Positions 1 to 8,896 of a DNA stretch of 64,000 bases are shown piece after piece. Origin of the DNA: a virus. The position numbers were made by a program, and so were the translations under genes. The DNA is taken from positions 42,257 through 106,256 of the IMG/VR virus record IMGVR_UViG_3300046777_001715, one strand, 5' to 3'. Positions within the stretch are counted from its first letter, which is position 1. Each line of letters starts with the position of its first letter. The notes below the pieces were generated by a model. That model had not been told where the DNA came from, did no database searches, and saw only the letters and a program-made list of their open reading frames with translations.

Positions 1-1
1 T

Positions 2-331
2 GAGGCTGGGATTAAGGACGTAATCAAGGACAACGATCTAGTTGAGGTTGTAACCACAATTAAGTATGATTCTAACACAGAAAGATTGCTTTCAGTAGAG
101 CCATATGTAGATGGAAAGAAAGTGTATTCTGTTAAAAAAGAAAAGCTTTCTCAAGAAGACATTAAGGCAAATATTGAAGCCCACGTAAATTTTGAACTTC
201 TTTCAATGGAGGGCAGAAAAGACAAGGCAGCCAAGGACTATATAAAGGCGCTTGAATCTATTAAAAAGTCAGCAGAGACAATCTCAGAGATTGAATGGCC
301 AAACAAGCCATTGGAGGAATCAGCAGAATAA
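2..331 (+). CDS. Hypothetical protein, 5'-truncated by window edge
   Basis: The frame is open from base 2 to the TAA at 329-331, so the true start lies before the window. The 109 visible residues are charged and lysine/glutamate rich, with a C-terminal part that looks helical. No family is recognised. The stop overlaps the ATG of the next gene (TAATG), as in a translationally coupled operon of virion surface genes, so a virion or assembly role is possible but not shown. Confidence 0.6.
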   Translation, partial: EAGIKDVIKDNDLVEVVTTIKYDSNTERLLSVEPYVDGKKVYSVKKEKLSQEDIKANIEAHVNFELLSMEGRKDKAAKDYIKALESIKKSAETISEIEWPNKPLEESAE

Positions 332-1059
332 TGTTAGGTAATCAAAGATCTGTTTTTAGAAGAAATCGTTTTACACAAAGAGGACTACAGCTTTGGGTAG
401 ATGCAGCATTGCCAGGAACAGTTACAAGAGACGGTTCTAATAAAGTTTCTGTTTGGAGAGATAAGACTCTTAACGCTAGAAACTTTTCTCAACCTACAGC
501 AGCTCAGCAGCCAACATATCTTCCTACTGGAATTAATGGTTTGGGAGCAGTTTACTTTGATGGAGCTGCATTTAATATGCCATTCTCAGACCAGGCCATG
601 CCTTACATTGCAAACAGCTCATTTACAATTGCATATGTTGCAACAAAAACAGCTGGAACAGCAAACCAATACGTAATTGGTGGACAAGGAACTGGAACAA
701 GAAACAACCTTATTATGGGATATGTTTCAGCTAACACATATAAGTTTGGTCTAGGAAATGATGATCAGAACGCAATTGTTAACGTTGTTAATGCAGGTGT
801 TCCAGAACTTTATCTAGTAACATTTGACTCAACAACATTTGAAAGAAGAATTAGAAGAAATACAGCAGACGAAGGTCTTGGAGCAGCATCTGGAGCACTT
901 TCAGGAATGTCTGGACAAGCACTTGGAAAGTATCTATCATCATTTGGAAACTTTGCACTAGGAGAACTTTTAATTTATAACAGAGTGTTGACTGCATCTG
1001 AAATTTCAGGCGTTGAGCGTGACATGATGTCAAAGTGGTCAATTTCTTACGGTAGCTAG
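331..1059 (+). CDS. LamG/concanavalin-A-like virion protein
   Basis: This 242-residue protein has the pattern of phage LamG-like (concanavalin A-like lectin/glucanase) domains: GLQLWVDA near the N terminus, a VSVWRDK segment, then GAVYFDG and a C-terminal GELLIYNRVLT strand typical of the last strand of the jelly roll. Such domains usually bind glycans or build virion surface decorations. ATG at 331 was chosen because GGAGG lies 11 bases upstream and the start overlaps the previous stop; an in-frame TTG at 295 would extend into the upstream gene. Its position in a run of adhesion-like genes suggests a structural protein that contacts the host. No catalytic residues are evident. Confidence 0.7.
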   Translation: MLGNQRSVFRRNRFTQRGLQLWVDAALPGTVTRDGSNKVSVWRDKTLNARNFSQPTAAQQPTYLPTGINGLGAVYFDGAAFNMPFSDQAMPYIANSSFTIAYVATKTAGTANQYVIGGQGTGTRNNLIMGYVSANTYKFGLGNDDQNAIVNVVNAGVPELYLVTFDSTTFERRIRRNTADEGLGAASGALSGMSGQALGKYLSSFGNFALGELLIYNRVLTASEISGVERDMMSKWSISYGS

Positions 1060-1067
1060 GAGGGGCA

Positions 1068-1424
1068 ATGACAGTATCATATGAGTACTATTCTCCACAA
1101 AGATTTGGAGATCCTACTACACTTACAACAACCCCAGTAAATATTTATACATTTGATGAAAAATCAATTATTAAGCAGCTACTTGTTTCAAATATTTTTA
1201 ATGGCTTGCTAACGTTTTCTTTATATCTTGTACCTTCTGGCCAAGTTCTAAAAGAGCAGTACAAGCTTTTTGGAGATGTGCAGGTTGATGCAAATACAGT
1301 TTTAACAATTGACCTTAATCAGGTTGTATATGATGGTGAGGCTTTATATGCTCACGCAAATGTTGCTAATGGTCTAAACATGATTATTTCTGGAGTGGAA
1401 ATATTTAATCCAGTTGAGTTATAA
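1068..1424 (+). CDS. Small predicted virion protein, beta-rich
   Basis: The 118-residue product follows the LamG-like gene after 8 bases and is preceded by AGGAGG. It is rich in predicted beta strands with alternating hydrophobic residues (for example KQLLVSNIFNGLLTFSLYLV) and has no signal peptide or catalytic motif. It resembles small phage decoration or tail-accessory proteins in size and composition, but no family can be named. Context supports a structural role. Confidence 0.55.
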   Translation: MTVSYEYYSPQRFGDPTTLTTTPVNIYTFDEKSIIKQLLVSNIFNGLLTFSLYLVPSGQVLKEQYKLFGDVQVDANTVLTIDLNQVVYDGEALYAHANVANGLNMIISGVEIFNPVEL

Positions 1425-1448
1425 ACTAGGGTTAAATGGTGAATACCC

Positions 1449-3740
1449 ATGGCATACAGACAATATGGAAACGTAATAAATACACTAAATATAAAAGCTA
1501 AAAATATATTTAATTGGAACACTAATTATCCAGATACATACGGATACACAAATTTAAACTCAGTAAATGCCCACACAATTATTAAAAGATCTGGAATTAA
1601 AGTTGCTACTGGTACAGGGCAACTTCTTGGATTCGTGCCTTCTTTAATTGGACTAAATTTTGACACAGCATCACTTATTCTTAGAAATGCTGGATTCACA
1701 CCAGACCCAAACTATATATTTTCAAATAGTATAGGCTTTCAGCAATATCTTGCTCAGGGTGGTTATGTTTCTGCACAGGCCCCCGCACCTTCATCATCTT
1801 CTGGAACACTTCTGGCTTTTGGTTCTAGCGTTAGAATGGACGTAATCCTTTATACAACAAATCCAATTGATAACAGCACTGTTCCAAATGCACCGTTATG
1901 GTCAAACGCAACATCTGGAGATTCTTCTGTTACTTTAACATTTTTAACACCAGCAAACGGTGGCTCACCAATTACAAGATATGAATATTCTATAACAAAC
2001 GGAGCAACTTGGATAAATGTAAATCTTCCAATAGATAACACGTTTACGGTTTCAAGTTTAAGTAATGGAGTTAATTACACTTTTTATATTAGAGCAGTTA
2101 ATGCTAAAGGAAACTCTGCATCATCTTCTGGTGTAACTAAAGCTCCTAGCAGCGGAAGTGGTGGAGGTCAGCTAACTGTTCCAGGCGCACCAACATTTAC
2201 AGTGTCATTTATTACCAACACATCATTTAGAATTGATTTAACTCCACCAACAAATAACGGCGGAGCAGAAATTATTAGATACCAGCATACATTAGATAAT
2301 GGAGTTAGCTGGACAAATGATTTTACAAATACAGGACCAATTACAGTTTCTTCATTAAGCCCAGGTTCAACTTTTCAGGTTGGATTAAGAGCTGTTAACT
2401 CTGTTGGAAGCGGAAATTCAAGTCCTATACAATCTGTATCAACAACACAAGTAGTTCCAGATCTTACTGGTATATCTGTAAACTCAGCCAAATCAATTAT
2501 TACAGCTTCTGGTTATGTATATGGAGATGGAACAATCTCTGCTTCAAATAACCAATTTTTTCTTGATTATCCTGGAGGGTATGTTACAGCACAATCTCCA
2601 ACGGCAGGAGCAACCTTAGCTGGCGGCGGAACAGTAAGACTTGACTTTACTCAATATTTGTCAGCACCATCTTTTGGAACGGTTCCAAACGTTATTGGCC
2701 TAACTCTTTCAGAGGCAGTTACAAGAATACAGCAGGCTGGATATTCAAATATATCTTATGTTACAACTTCAGATCCAAACAGAGTCTATCAACAGATTTA
2801 TGCACAAAACCCAGTTTCTGGAACAGCAGCACTTGTTAATACTCAAATTACAATTAGTTATTCAGATTATACTGGATCAATTGCAATTCCAACTAATACA
2901 GTTCTTCCAAGTATTACATATGACAATCTTTATATTGGCTCAAGATTTGCTGCCGTTCCTGGATCTTGGACAGACAGCCCTACATCCTACGCATATCAGT
3001 GGTTTGACTCAAACGGAAACAATTTTATAAACGCCACAAGCGCAACGTTTATTGCAGGTGCTTCAGCAATTTCTAGATCGGTAAGATTAAAGCTTGCAGC
3101 AACAAATGCAGTTGGAACAAGCTCATACGTTTCAGCATTAAATTCCTACGGACCAATTAAAGATTTATTTCAGCCAACATCAATTGAATATGGACTAACA
3201 AATCCAAGACAAAAAACACAGCTTAATATAAGATGGTCTGGAGGAGACGCTCCATTTTATTTTGTTGGTGTGTATAAACCAGGCACCTCTTCTTATGTAA
3301 CAACTAGAATTGTTACAACAGAATCAGCTTCAATAACAGGACTTTTTGAAGGGACAAATTATTACATTCAAATTTTTGCCAACAATAACAATGAATATTC
3401 AACTGGTTCAAAAACAAGTCAAGTTTTGTCAACTGTGTATCCAGCCGCCTCAGCAACACCAGTTCTAAATACAGCCACAAAGTCTGGAAATGCAATTAAT
3501 TTTACAGCAACAAAAGGTTCTAATACTGGAGCTCTTTATATGATATTGGAAACAACATCTGGGGGTTCCGTGTCTAATGCAGTTGCTCAATATTTTGGAT
3601 ATGATCAGTCCACAAACAGTGTTTCTGGTTCATACGATATAACAAATATTGAATCTGGAACATACAGGCTAACTGCTTATGGATGGAATGAAGACTACAA
3701 TACTTCATTAGCTGGTTCTTCTGTACAACTTACGATATAA
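1449..3740 (+). CDS. PASTA and fibronectin III multidomain virion adhesin
   Basis: This 763-residue protein is a string of small beta domains. A PASTA-like unit spans about 62-135 (VPSLIGLNFDTASLILRNAGF), two fibronectin III-like units cover about 144-232 and 243-333, two further PASTA units lie at about 335-400 (VVPDLTGISVNSAKSII) and 411-470 (TVPNVIGLTLSEAVTRI), and Ig/Fn3-like units fill about 475-763. PASTA domains in bacterial kinases and penicillin-binding proteins bind peptidoglycan fragments, so this protein may bind the cell wall of a Gram-positive host. No signal peptide is present, consistent with a virion component rather than a secreted host-type protein. The start has only a weak ribosome site. 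Confidence 0.7.
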   Translation: MAYRQYGNVINTLNIKAKNIFNWNTNYPDTYGYTNLNSVNAHTIIKRSGIKVATGTGQLLGFVPSLIGLNFDTASLILRNAGFTPDPNYIFSNSIGFQQYLAQGGYVSAQAPAPSSSSGTLLAFGSSVRMDVILYTTNPIDNSTVPNAPLWSNATSGDSSVTLTFLTPANGGSPITRYEYSITNGATWINVNLPIDNTFTVSSLSNGVNYTFYIRAVNAKGNSASSSGVTKAPSSGSGGGQLTVPGAPTFTVSFITNTSFRIDLTPPTNNGGAEIIRYQHTLDNGVSWTNDFTNTGPITVSSLSPGSTFQVGLRAVNSVGSGNSSPIQSVSTTQVVPDLTGISVNSAKSIITASGYVYGDGTISASNNQFFLDYPGGYVTAQSPTAGATLAGGGTVRLDFTQYLSAPSFGTVPNVIGLTLSEAVTRIQQAGYSNISYVTTSDPNRVYQQIYAQNPVSGTAALVNTQITISYSDYTGSIAIPTNTVLPSITYDNLYIGSRFAAVPGSWTDSPTSYAYQWFDSNGNNFINATSATFIAGASAISRSVRLKLAATNAVGTSSYVSALNSYGPIKDLFQPTSIEYGLTNPRQKTQLNIRWSGGDAPFYFVGVYKPGTSSYVTTRIVTTESASITGLFEGTNYYIQIFANNNNEYSTGSKTSQVLSTVYPAASATPVLNTATKSGNAINFTATKGSNTGALYMILETTSGGSVSNAVAQYFGYDQSTNSVSGSYDITNIESGTYRLTAYGWNEDYNTSLAGSSVQLTI

Positions 3741-3749
3741 TGGAGAGAT

Positions 3750-5504
3750 ATGTCATACTATCTAAATGTAATAAAAGATAATCCACTAGGCCTCTGGCCA
3801 CTGGATGAGTCTGTATTTACAACAGCAAATGATATCTCTGGGTGCGGAAACCACGGATTGTACAACGGAACATTTAATTCAAATATAATGCCACTGGTGT
3901 ATGGAGGATCCTTTGCTACAAAAATTACCAACACCTCTTCTATTTCTTATAACACAAATAAAAACTTTTATAAAAACGTTGGATTTGGAGGCTTTGCAAC
4001 ATCCGAATATTCAGACAATGATTTTTCTTTAGAGATATGGTTTAAGCAGAATATATCTACCTCTGAGCTTACTCCAATTTTGGGAGATCCTACAAATTCT
4101 ATCGGCTTGTTTTATAAAGACGGAAATATAATTTTTTCTTTAGGTGTGGAGTCTTTAACCCACAAACTTTCTTTTTCACAAAAATCAATGCATATTGTTG
4201 CCAAATATAATGTTCGCACAATGGAAATTTATATTGACGGTACACTTGTGTCCTCAAAGTCTTTGTATAACTTTAAGTTTGCTAATACCTCGGTTTCATT
4301 TATTTCTGGCCCAACAACAAACGTTCTAGATAGCTTTCTTGTAGATGCTCCAGCAATTTATAGATATGGACTTTCAGAAATGCAAGTCTACAAGCATTAC
4401 TATGCTGGCCTAGATCATACTCAGCCAGTCCATGTTGTTGCTCCAGACGATGGTTTGCTTTTGGGATTGCATGGCCAAAACATTGCACCAATATTTGTTT
4501 ATGAATATACTAAAGATTCTCAGTGGCAATTATTCTTAGATGAAAATACATATTATGACGAAAAGAAAAAATATATAGGATTTAATCAAACAGAAGCTGC
4601 AGAGCCTAAGCAATTTACAATTAATGATGTTTTCCACATACCAGCTGGAATACCAATTGTATCTTCCAAAGTTGAATGGAGGGGGGATAAAAATGTTTCT
4701 GTGGAAACATCTTTAGATGGCATAACTTATGAACCATGCATAAATGGATCATCTCTTCCACAATTTAATAAAGAATCATACACTGGCAGCAACATACTTT
4801 ATGTAAGAATAACTATGGTTACACAGGATGCTTCAAAAGATTTACCAAGACTGTCTTTGTTTAAGATTTCTTTTTATTCTAAAAAAGAGTCCTATGCACA
4901 TAATTATGGGTATTACGCAGAATCAAGCAAAGAATACGACCTTGCTAATTTTAGCTACCCAGTTTTACTTAGACACCCAAATGTAGGATTAAAGACAAAA
5001 GGAACTGGTGGATTTAATGTGTCTGTAGACCAAGAGATAAGATCAATTGAGTTTATGTTTACTCCGTCTTCTATTTCAAATAATACAGTTTTTTACTCTT
5101 CCCTATCTGGCTCATACCCAGAAACTAAATTTGGCTGGAATGGGTCTGGATCCCTTAAGTCTAATATATCTAAGGTTTATATAAATGGGGTAGACAAAAC
5201 ATCAGCCTCAAATATTCAAAATGAGTTTGTTGTGAATGAGCCACACCACCTAGTCCTTGTTTTTACAGACCCAATTTTAAATGTATTACAGTTTAATTAT
5301 TTATCTTCCTCAAGTTATGGGCCAGCATGTAATTATCAGAACATAGCTTTGTATAAATATGACCTATCTCAGGCATTAGTCTTAAATCACTACAACCTAT
5401 ATTGTGGCAAACCTGCTATCTCGTCGTCAGATTCGTCACTTCAGCTGACAGAATCTTCAGTATCAACCTACAACCAAGACTATTTAGTAGTCTCTAGCGC
5501 CTAA
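3750..5504 (+). CDS. Large LamG-like virion protein
   Basis: The 584-residue product opens with NPLGLWPLDE and continues with GNHGLYNG and FSLEIWF, the usual signature of an N-terminal LamG/concanavalin-like domain (about residues 5-220). A second lectin-like region is likely near 390-560 (IRSIEFMFTP, HLVLVF). GGAGAG lies just before the ATG. It closes the first block of surface proteins and ends about 60 bases before the portal operon. A tail-fibre or capsid-decoration role is inferred from domain type and context only. Confidence 0.65.
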   Translation: MSYYLNVIKDNPLGLWPLDESVFTTANDISGCGNHGLYNGTFNSNIMPLVYGGSFATKITNTSSISYNTNKNFYKNVGFGGFATSEYSDNDFSLEIWFKQNISTSELTPILGDPTNSIGLFYKDGNIIFSLGVESLTHKLSFSQKSMHIVAKYNVRTMEIYIDGTLVSSKSLYNFKFANTSVSFISGPTTNVLDSFLVDAPAIYRYGLSEMQVYKHYYAGLDHTQPVHVVAPDDGLLLGLHGQNIAPIFVYEYTKDSQWQLFLDENTYYDEKKKYIGFNQTEAAEPKQFTINDVFHIPAGIPIVSSKVEWRGDKNVSVETSLDGITYEPCINGSSLPQFNKESYTGSNILYVRITMVTQDASKDLPRLSLFKISFYSKKESYAHNYGYYAESSKEYDLANFSYPVLLRHPNVGLKTKGTGGFNVSVDQEIRSIEFMFTPSSISNNTVFYSSLSGSYPETKFGWNGSGSLKSNISKVYINGVDKTSASNIQNEFVVNEPHHLVLVFTDPILNVLQFNYLSSSSYGPACNYQNIALYKYDLSQALVLNHYNLYCGKPAISSSDSSLQLTESSVSTYNQDYLVVSSA

Positions 5505-5529
5505 TTTTGTCATTTTAGTTGACAAGATA

Positions 5530-5558
5530 TGGACTTATATAACATGAAATGGTAAAAT
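5530..5558 (+). promoter_or_regulatory. Leaderless promoter for portal operon
   Basis: TGGACT (5530-5535), a 17-base spacer and TAAAAT (5553-5558) precede the ATG at 5565 by 6 bases, with no ribosome-binding site. The transcript should begin at or next to the start codon. Immediately upstream, 5512-5526 carries CATTTTAGTTGACAA, which resembles the palindromic element in the terminase promoter at 47873. Confidence 0.55.
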
Positions 5559-5564
5559 AAAACA

Positions 5565-5900
5565 ATGGACATTAAAAGCATGAAGAAGCAGATCGTCGAA
5601 GAGACGACTTTGGGCATTTACGTATGGGAAATGCCAGATGGACGATGGATTGGTGACGACGACGGCAACTTCCTTTCTGTTACTTCAATGAAGGGCAACC
5701 GTGTAAAAATGGACATGCTTGCCAGAGAAGTCCGATCTTACGGAATTTATGAGGGGCAGCCAAAATTTCTTTCTGGTCGCAGAAAAATTGACGACGAAGA
5801 ATTTGAGTATCAAAAGCAAAGACTTGAGTGGGGCCTAGTTCCAGATCAGTTAGATATTGGCGTCTATAAAGACGAAATGAAAAAGGCAGGAAATAGATGA
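5565..5900 (+). CDS. Hypothetical protein upstream of portal
   Basis: The 111-residue protein is highly charged, with GIYVWEMPDGRWIGDDDGNF near the N terminus and a C terminus rich in K/E/R. I recognise no family. The ATG is probably leaderless: TAAAAT ends 6 bases upstream and no Shine-Dalgarno is present. It overlaps the portal start by 4 bases (ATGA), so it is translationally coupled to the portal gene and probably acts in packaging or virion assembly. Confidence 0.7.
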   Translation: MDIKSMKKQIVEETTLGIYVWEMPDGRWIGDDDGNFLSVTSMKGNRVKMDMLAREVRSYGIYEGQPKFLSGRRKIDDEEFEYQKQRLEWGLVPDQLDIGVYKDEMKKAGNR

Positions 5901-7489
5901 AAGCTCAATACGAAGAAGACACAGAGTCCCTAGAAAACGAAATCAGATTAAGCACATATGCTGACATGGTTCGTTTTACAAAAGCTCAGGAGTCTGGATC
6001 TCCAGACGAGTTTAAGATTTCTGCAGAAGAGATGCAGAAGATGTCTGGAATGTCTCCAGCGTTTAGAAGAAAGCTTAGCAGAGAACTTTCAAAAGCTTTT
6101 ACTGGAAAAGATGGGGCGGAAACACAGCAGAGCCTTTTAGCACAAGCAATCACAGGGTATGCATTCCTTGATGTTATTGAGCCAGTATATAACCTAGAAT
6201 ACCTTTCAAGACTTTACGAAATCTCTACATATAATTATGCAGCATGTAATGCTAAAACCTCAAACATTGTTGGTCTAGGATATCAATTTTTAGAAACAAG
6301 AAAAACAAACGATGCGCTTGATGGAATCAGCGATGAGAAGCAGTTGGAAAGAGCACGTAGAAAGCTTTCAAAGCTTAAGCAAGATCTTCAAGACTGGCTA
6401 GATCAGTGCAACAGTGAAGACACATTCCAAGAAACTCTGATTAAAGTCTGGACAGATTACGAAGCAACAGGTAACGGATACTTAGAAGTTGGCAGAACTG
6501 TTCGTGGAGACATTGGATATATTGGACATATTCCAGCAAAGACAATGAGAGTCCGAAGACTAAGAGACGGATTTGTTCAGCTTCTTTTTGGTAAGATTGT
6601 TTTCTTTAGAAACTATGGAGACCAAGAAACCCCTAATCCAATTTTGGGTGGGAATGACAGGCCTAATGAAATTATTCACCTTAAGAAGTACACTCCAGTA
6701 AATCAATACTATGGAGTGCCAGACATTGTTGCAGCCCAAAACTCTTTGGCTGGAAATGAATTTGCTGCAAAGTACAACCTTGACTATTTTGAGAATAAAG
6801 CGGTTCCAAGATATATTATTACAGCAAAGGGAGCAAAGCTTTCACCAGAGTCAGAAAGAAAGCTTCTAGAGTTTTTCCAAGTTGGACTTAAGGGAAAAAA
6901 TCACAGATCCCTGTATATTCCTCTTCCAGCAGATACTCCAGAATCTAAGGTTGAATTTAAGATGGAGCCAATTGAGGCTGGCACACAGGAAGGCTCATTT
7001 GATAAATACCGTAAGGCAAATAGAGATGAAATGCTATTGGCTCACCGTGTTCCAATTAACAAGGTTGGAACTCCAGAGGGGGTTAATTTAGCGGTAGCCC
7101 GTGATGCAGATAAGACATTTAAAGAGCAGGTATGTCGTCCAGCACAGATGAGACTTGAAAAGAAATTAAATGCAATTATCGAAGAAAAGACGGATGCTCT
7201 AGTAATTAAATTTAATGAGTTAAGTCTTACTGATGAAGATACTCAGTCTAAGATTGACGAGAGATATTTGAGAATGCAGGTAATTACCCCTAATGAAGTT
7301 AGAATTAGAAAGGGTATGATCCCTCTAGACGGAGGAGACGAAGTCGTAGATTTAAAGGGTGAAGCTGCTGCAGAGCAAACAGCTCAGGCTGGAAAAACTA
7401 GAGCCAGAGATGGAGAAAGAGCAGCAAATTCCCCAGATAAATCTGGAGAAGGTAGAAATGCAAAGGGCGACGGAAGGCAAGTAGAGTAA
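5897..7489 (+). CDS. Portal protein
   Basis: The 530-residue protein matches the PBSX/HK97-like portal family in length and pattern: an N-terminal clip-like region, GYLEVGR and GYIGHIPAKTMRVRR in the middle, then KKYTPVNQYYGVPDIVAAQNS and a long helical C-terminal region. The portal forms the dodecameric ring at one capsid vertex through which DNA enters and leaves and to which the terminase and connectors bind. The tail end (residues about 490-530) is low complexity and charged. It sits directly before the prohead protease and capsid genes, the standard order. Confidence 0.88.
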   Translation: MKAQYEEDTESLENEIRLSTYADMVRFTKAQESGSPDEFKISAEEMQKMSGMSPAFRRKLSRELSKAFTGKDGAETQQSLLAQAITGYAFLDVIEPVYNLEYLSRLYEISTYNYAACNAKTSNIVGLGYQFLETRKTNDALDGISDEKQLERARRKLSKLKQDLQDWLDQCNSEDTFQETLIKVWTDYEATGNGYLEVGRTVRGDIGYIGHIPAKTMRVRRLRDGFVQLLFGKIVFFRNYGDQETPNPILGGNDRPNEIIHLKKYTPVNQYYGVPDIVAAQNSLAGNEFAAKYNLDYFENKAVPRYIITAKGAKLSPESERKLLEFFQVGLKGKNHRSLYIPLPADTPESKVEFKMEPIEAGTQEGSFDKYRKANRDEMLLAHRVPINKVGTPEGVNLAVARDADKTFKEQVCRPAQMRLEKKLNAIIEEKTDALVIKFNELSLTDEDTQSKIDERYLRMQVITPNEVRIRKGMIPLDGGDEVVDLKGEAAAEQTAQAGKTRARDGERAANSPDKSGEGRNAKGDGRQVE

Positions 7490-7509
7490 GGATTTTAGTC
7501 AATCATTAT

Positions 7510-7538
7510 TTGCCTTTTTAAGCACAGATTGATAAACT
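7510..7538 (+). promoter_or_regulatory. Weak promoter candidate before protease gene
   Basis: TTGCCT (7510-7515), 17 bases and TAAACT (7533-7538) lie 9 bases before the ATG at 7548, which has no ribosome-binding site. The upstream ATTTTAGTC at 7492-7500 matches the left half of the terminase-promoter palindrome. The -10 is a poor match, so this is tentative. Confidence 0.3.
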
Positions 7539-7547
7539 TTATACAGT

Positions 7548-8876
7548 ATGAACATTGAAAAAACAAATTGGTCTAGTAATGGCAATCGCCTGTCTATAGG
7601 CGTCCCATTTAGCAAGGTCAATAAAGAAAATAGAACTGTTTCAGGTTTTGCTACATTGAACAATGTAGACCAAACAGGCGATGTTGTCACAGCGGAAGCG
7701 AGCCTTAAAGCGTTTGAAAACTTTAGAGGCAACATTCGTGAAATGCATCAGCCAATTGCCGTAGGCAAGATTTTGTCATTTAAGTCAGAGACATTCTTTG
7801 ATCCAATCTCAAAATCATTCTATGATGGAATTTGGGTGAGTACATACATTTCAAAGGGTGCTCAAGCAACTTGGGAAAAAGTGCTTGATGGCACTCTTTC
7901 TGGTTTCTCTATTGGCGGCAGAATTAATGATGCAGACACAGAGGTAAACAAGTCAAACGGTGAGTCTGTAAGATTTATTAAAGATTACGATCTTGTCGAG
8001 CTTTCTCTTGTAGACTCTCCAGCAAACGAACTTTGCAATGTTCTTTCAATTGAAAAGGTAAACGGTCAATTGGTATTTAAAGGTCTTGCAGCAGAAACAT
8101 TGGCGGCTAATGTATTTTTCTGTTCATCAGACAACATCGTTGTTTCAGAGACTGTTGAGTCTCGTGATTGCACAGCGTGTGGCAATTCAATGGAGATTAT
8201 TGGTTGGGTTGAAAACAATGAGGTTAATAAGGCGGACGCAGTTCGTTACGTATACGAACAACATATAAATAAGATTTCTAGTTCTGCAAATGAACTTGAA
8301 AACAACACCGAAGTAAATAAAGGAGGTACAACAATGTCAGAAGAAACAACAATGACAGAAGAAACAACAGTTGATGCACCAGTCGCAGAAGCAGTAGCAG
8401 AAGCTCCAGTAGCAGAAGCACCAGCAGCAGAAGAGGCGCCAGCAGTTGCAGAAGAATCAGCACCAGCTGAGGATTCAGTTGCCGCCGATACCGCAGGAGA
8501 ACCAGCAGCAGAAGCAGCTTCAGAAGAGCTTGATTTTGCAAAGATGCTAGGGGACCTTAAGGGCTTCTTGTCCGATACACTTAGCAAGGCAGCAGAAACA
8601 AATGCAGCACAGGTTGCAGAAGTTAAAAACACTGTGGAGTCCTTTAGCAAGAGTGTTGAAGCAAGAATCGTCGATTTGGCAGAACAGCACAATAATTTAA
8701 GCGAGACCGTAAAGGGTATTCGTGAAACAATCGGTTCAGTAGAAAAAAGAATCGACGCAGTAGAGGGCGAGACTGCAATTAAGAAGTCTGCTGACCTTGG
8801 CGGGTCAACAGAGTTTGTAAAGAAATCAAAATGGAGCGGCGCTTTCCTCGGTTCCGTGAACGACATTCTAAATTAA
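7548..8876 (+). CDS. HK97-type prohead protease fused to scaffold domain
   Basis: Residues about 15-165 form an S78-type prohead protease: the histidine motif REMHQP (His67), the serine motif LSGFSIGGR (Ser121) and a conserved ELSLVDSPAN near 151-160. This serine protease removes scaffold and capsid N-terminal segments during maturation. After a short cysteine-containing stretch (FFC, then CTAC near 190-215) the protein becomes A/E/P rich and then a coiled coil (about 350-430), typical of scaffolding proteins. An internal ATG at codon 263 with a strong ribosome site would make the scaffold part alone. The gene lies between portal and major capsid genes. Confidence 0.85.
   Translation: MNIEKTNWSSNGNRLSIGVPFSKVNKENRTVSGFATLNNVDQTGDVVTAEASLKAFENFRGNIREMHQPIAVGKILSFKSETFFDPISKSFYDGIWVSTYISKGAQATWEKVLDGTLSGFSIGGRINDADTEVNKSNGESVRFIKDYDLVELSLVDSPANELCNVLSIEKVNGQLVFKGLAAETLAANVFFCSSDNIVVSETVESRDCTACGNSMEIIGWVENNEVNKADAVRYVYEQHINKISSSANELENNTEVNKGGTTMSEETTMTEETTVDAPVAEAVAEAPVAEAPAAEEAPAVAEESAPAEDSVAADTAGEPAAEAASEELDFAKMLGDLKGFLSDTLSKAAETNAAQVAEVKNTVESFSKSVEARIVDLAEQHNNLSETVKGIRETIGSVEKRIDAVEGETAIKKSADLGGSTEFVKKSKWSGAFLGSVNDILN
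8334..8876 (+). CDS. Nested in-frame scaffolding protein
   Basis: An AAGGAGGT sequence at 8320-8327 lies 6 bases before an in-frame ATG at 8334, inside the protease reading frame. Translation from it would give a 180-residue protein: an A/E/P-rich N-terminal half followed by a predicted coiled coil and a basic C terminus. This mirrors the lambda C/Nu3 arrangement, in which a scaffold is made from the 3' part of the protease gene. The Shine-Dalgarno is one of the best in the window. Expression is inferred from this, not shown. Confidence 0.65.
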   Translation: MSEETTMTEETTVDAPVAEAVAEAPVAEAPAAEEAPAVAEESAPAEDSVAADTAGEPAAEAASEELDFAKMLGDLKGFLSDTLSKAAETNAAQVAEVKNTVESFSKSVEARIVDLAEQHNNLSETVKGIRETIGSVEKRIDAVEGETAIKKSADLGGSTEFVKKSKWSGAFLGSVNDILN

Positions 8877-8896
8877 AAAGGCAGGTGAAAAAATAA

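Noticed and set aside
5519-5547. TTGACA at 5519 as -35 of the portal promoter
   Set aside because: No -10 at 16-18 bases; TGGACT at 5530 is correctly spaced from TAAAAT.
8246-8866. Minus-strand open frame opposite the scaffold region
   Set aside because: Ser/Ala low-complexity shadow of the A/E/P-rich scaffold; no supporting signals.
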